A stretch of DNA of 64,000 nucleotides from Nymphaea colorata. Taxonomy: Eukaryota > Streptophyta > Magnoliopsida > Nymphaeales > Nymphaeaceae. This document shows positions 62,046-64,000 of the stretch, one piece after another; position 1 is the stretch's first letter; every line of letters begins with the position of its first letter. The position numbers were made by a program, and so were the translations under genes. The notes below the pieces were generated by a model. It searched no databases. It saw only the letters and a program-made list of their open reading frames with translations, and had not been told where the DNA came from. The stretch lies in the NCBI RefSeq assembly GCF_008831285.2, contig NC_045139.1:17528354-17592353 (forward strand), written 5' to 3'.

Positions 62046-63766
62046 TTAAAGAGGAGGCTGGCAAGGGTTATGTCTCACTTCACATAGTAATATGAGTAAC
62101 ATTAGAAACTAATAACGGTGTAATCTTTGGTAGTGTTTTGATTTCTTTTGTACTTCTCTTGTTAAGAAGATTAAAAAAAAAAAGTGGTGAAAACATATGT
62201 AACGGAATTTTACAGTTCAAGCTGCAGTTTCTAGGTTTGCATAAAGTGTGTTGGGGCGGACTTATAAACCTCAAATCACTCTGTTTTTTACCAATGCCTT
62301 TAGAACTTGATGCACTTCTAGTTCTGCCGTTGTTTCTTGGAACCGCACCAAGAAATTGATCACCATCTTTAGTTGTTCACCGCAAACATCCCATCTTACT
62401 ACTGTAGTGGAGAGGGACTGAGTTTAAACATCCAAGGAATGAACGTTTTGCTTCCAATCTTTCCCATGGTTAATGACCTTTTCTTCGAAACCAATGACTC
62501 CTAGATCCCAAGATTTTAAGCTAATCTTTTAGGTCCAAAAGCGTAAGGCGACCAAAAGCTTGGGATTTCCTTTACTTTGAAAACATGGAACAAAGACACC
62601 TTTTCGGCCTTCGATCACCTCAGCTGTGTCAAGTCTTCCGCCGCTGCCGCCAAGAGTCGATGAGACGTGTGTGTGGGCATTTGCCCCACATGTTTTAGCA
62701 CTTTTCTTGAGATCTATCCACAACTTTGTTAGGAATTTTACTCAAGGTTGCGTCTGGCTTCAAAAATGGCGATTTGTGAAATTCATGTTTTTTGACTTGC
62801 TTATGTGTTTGGGTGACAACAAAAGAACCATACTTTCAGATATGGAGACAGAAATTTTGCATGAAAAAGGTCGAATTGAAGTTTCTAAATTTAAACCTCA
62901 AGGAATATCATTTTTCAAAAATTTTAGATAAGACAAATGATTTTTTTAAATTTTACATGCAAATTCTTTATTTTTTTTAGGTGGGGTGGTGGCTCTTGCG
63001 GGCCCTAACCTGTCTCTGCCCCTGCATACTTTCACTTTTTCAAATCTGGGTTTCTGTTTAGAGAACAAAAATGAGTTGGTATAGTAAATTTATTGATATT
63101 ATTAAAGGTTTTCTATGGAAAACGAGGGGAAGGAAGCAAGGCTATTGAGCGTCTTTCCAAAATGAGTTATGTCAAGGCGCCAAAACTGGCGTCCTAACAC
63201 TTTGAATTCTAAGGAGGTCAAAAATTCCATATCTTGAGGCAAAACCTATGTCACTTAGTGCGGGATGAAGGTGCCGGAGCGGCACATCTTAAAAAATTTA
63301 AGTGCGGTGAGGGTATTTTATTATTATTATTATTATTAATTTATTATATAGATAACAAAATAAGCATGTATATATTATTATTACAATTTAGTTATTAATA
63401 TATATATCATAATTAAATAATTGTATTGCATAGAAAAATATCATAACAACCTATATTATATAAGTATTTTAGTAATATGACATTTTAACTGGACTTAGAT
63501 GTAAGTCGAAGCCGCACCCACGTCTAGTGCACACCCCACTTGATGTGACTCAAGTGCAACAATAAAATAAACGAGTCCGGGTGATTTAGGGCAAAACTCA
63601 CCATAGAAAAGAATAAGGCGGCCATATGGTAAAAAAGAAGGAGAATGGTTTCCGTGTTCCTACATGCAGTTTAAATTTGATGGATACTTTTGGTAGGGCA
63701 TTTCTAACCCATACGACAAAAAGGGTATTTTGGACATTTTGAATTTATAATGTATGGTCCAGCTCT

Positions 63767-63805
<39 letters not shown>

Positions 63806-63880
63806 TTTGTAATTTTTGTTGTCCGAATGTTATGGCAAAATGGGGAAGGGTGATGCGTTTATGATGTGAGTTTGGTGCAG

Positions 63881-64000
63881 GGGAATTGCTTTGGCTGTGC
63901 CGCCTGGTAAGCTTCCGGATCTGAGCCTGGTGTCGGCGCTGGCTTGGGTTTCGTTCTTGGCGAGAGGGTTAGGCTGCGCCATCAATAACGTATTAGATCG
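63881..64000 (+). pseudogene. UbiA copy C, exon-1-less fragment running off the right edge
   Basis: After the same acceptor context as copies A and B (TTTGGTGCAG) the exon-2 sequence reads [16 protein letters not shown] and continues open to the window end. Motif 1, which is [10 protein letters not shown] in the other copies, reads CAINNVLDR: the first Asp is Asn and the preceding Thr is Ala. No counterpart of exon 1 or of the TATA-box block is found in the 1.3 kb upstream, although family intron-1 sequence is present directly before the exon. I therefore read it as a truncated, probably inactive copy. The remaining exons, if any, are beyond the window. Confidence 0.7.

Larger units (their letters stand above)
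59594..63880. other. Intergenic between UbiA copy B and truncated copy C
   Basis: No complete gene is seen. About 59840-60240 and 60640-60850 match flanks of the other copies. GGCC/A+T repeats lie at 61440-61620 and 61900-62045. Segments 62095-62360 and about 62540-63240 match the upstream flank of copy B. Where the promoter and exon 1 should follow there is instead an A+T-rich segment (63280-63480) and unrecognised sequence. From about 63775 the intron-1 sequence of the family resumes (an AT run, then the TTATGGCAAAATGGGG block also found at 56970). Confidence 0.55.

Overview
The window is nuclear genomic DNA of a flowering plant. The genes are intron-rich with GT-AG junctions, the introns are strongly U-rich in the sense direction, CT and AT microsatellites are frequent, and every recognisable protein has a land-plant-type orthologue. 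I cannot name the species. There are no bacterial-style operons, no CRISPR array, no convincing tRNA or rRNA gene, and no transposase or reverse-transcriptase ORF. Gene models below were assembled by joining exons by hand at splice sites with phase checking. They are homology-guided, not transcript-confirmed.

Layout from left to right. (1) 267-8408, minus: RCC2/TD-60-like RCC1-repeat protein; its 3' end lies off the left edge. (2) 11279-18629, minus: complete DUS3-type tRNA-dihydrouridine synthase with two CCCH zinc fingers. (3) 20727-25841, plus: complete three-RRM hnRNP Q/R-like protein with an acidic N-terminal half and an RG/Y-rich tail, head-to-head with the DUS3 gene. (4) 25842-31918: long gene-poor stretch with a plus-strand T/G bias and a SINE-like element. 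(5) 31919-35989, plus: complete 4-hydroxybenzoate polyprenyltransferase (COQ2/PPT1), the ubiquinone UbiA enzyme. (6) 38024-46356, plus: complete SMU2/RED spliceosomal factor. (7) 50255-53038 and 56077-59593, plus: two shorter UbiA prenyltransferase genes with the COQ2 exon plan, followed at 63881-64000 by the start of a third copy that has lost its first exon.

The first four conserved genes and SMU2 are housekeeping functions (RCC1-repeat signalling, tRNA modification, RNA binding, ubiquinone synthesis, splicing) with no evident shared pathway. The notable part is the right-hand 16 kb: a local expansion of COQ2-derived aromatic prenyltransferases close to the parental COQ2 gene. The copies keep both Asp-rich motifs (intact in A, one D-to-E change in B), lack the Arg-rich mitochondrial-type N-terminus of COQ2, share a TATA-box leader with an overlapping uORF, and show graded decay (A intact, B changed in the first conserved motif, C truncated with a D-to-N change). 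By analogy with COQ2-derived p-hydroxybenzoate geranyltransferases of shikonin biosynthesis, they are candidates for a lineage-specific meroterpenoid or prenylated-phenolic pathway. That is inference.

The intergenic DNA is a patchwork of duplicated flanks of these copies, microsatellites and short non-coding dispersed repeats, notably a family with GGCCCGG-rich ends and an A+T core.
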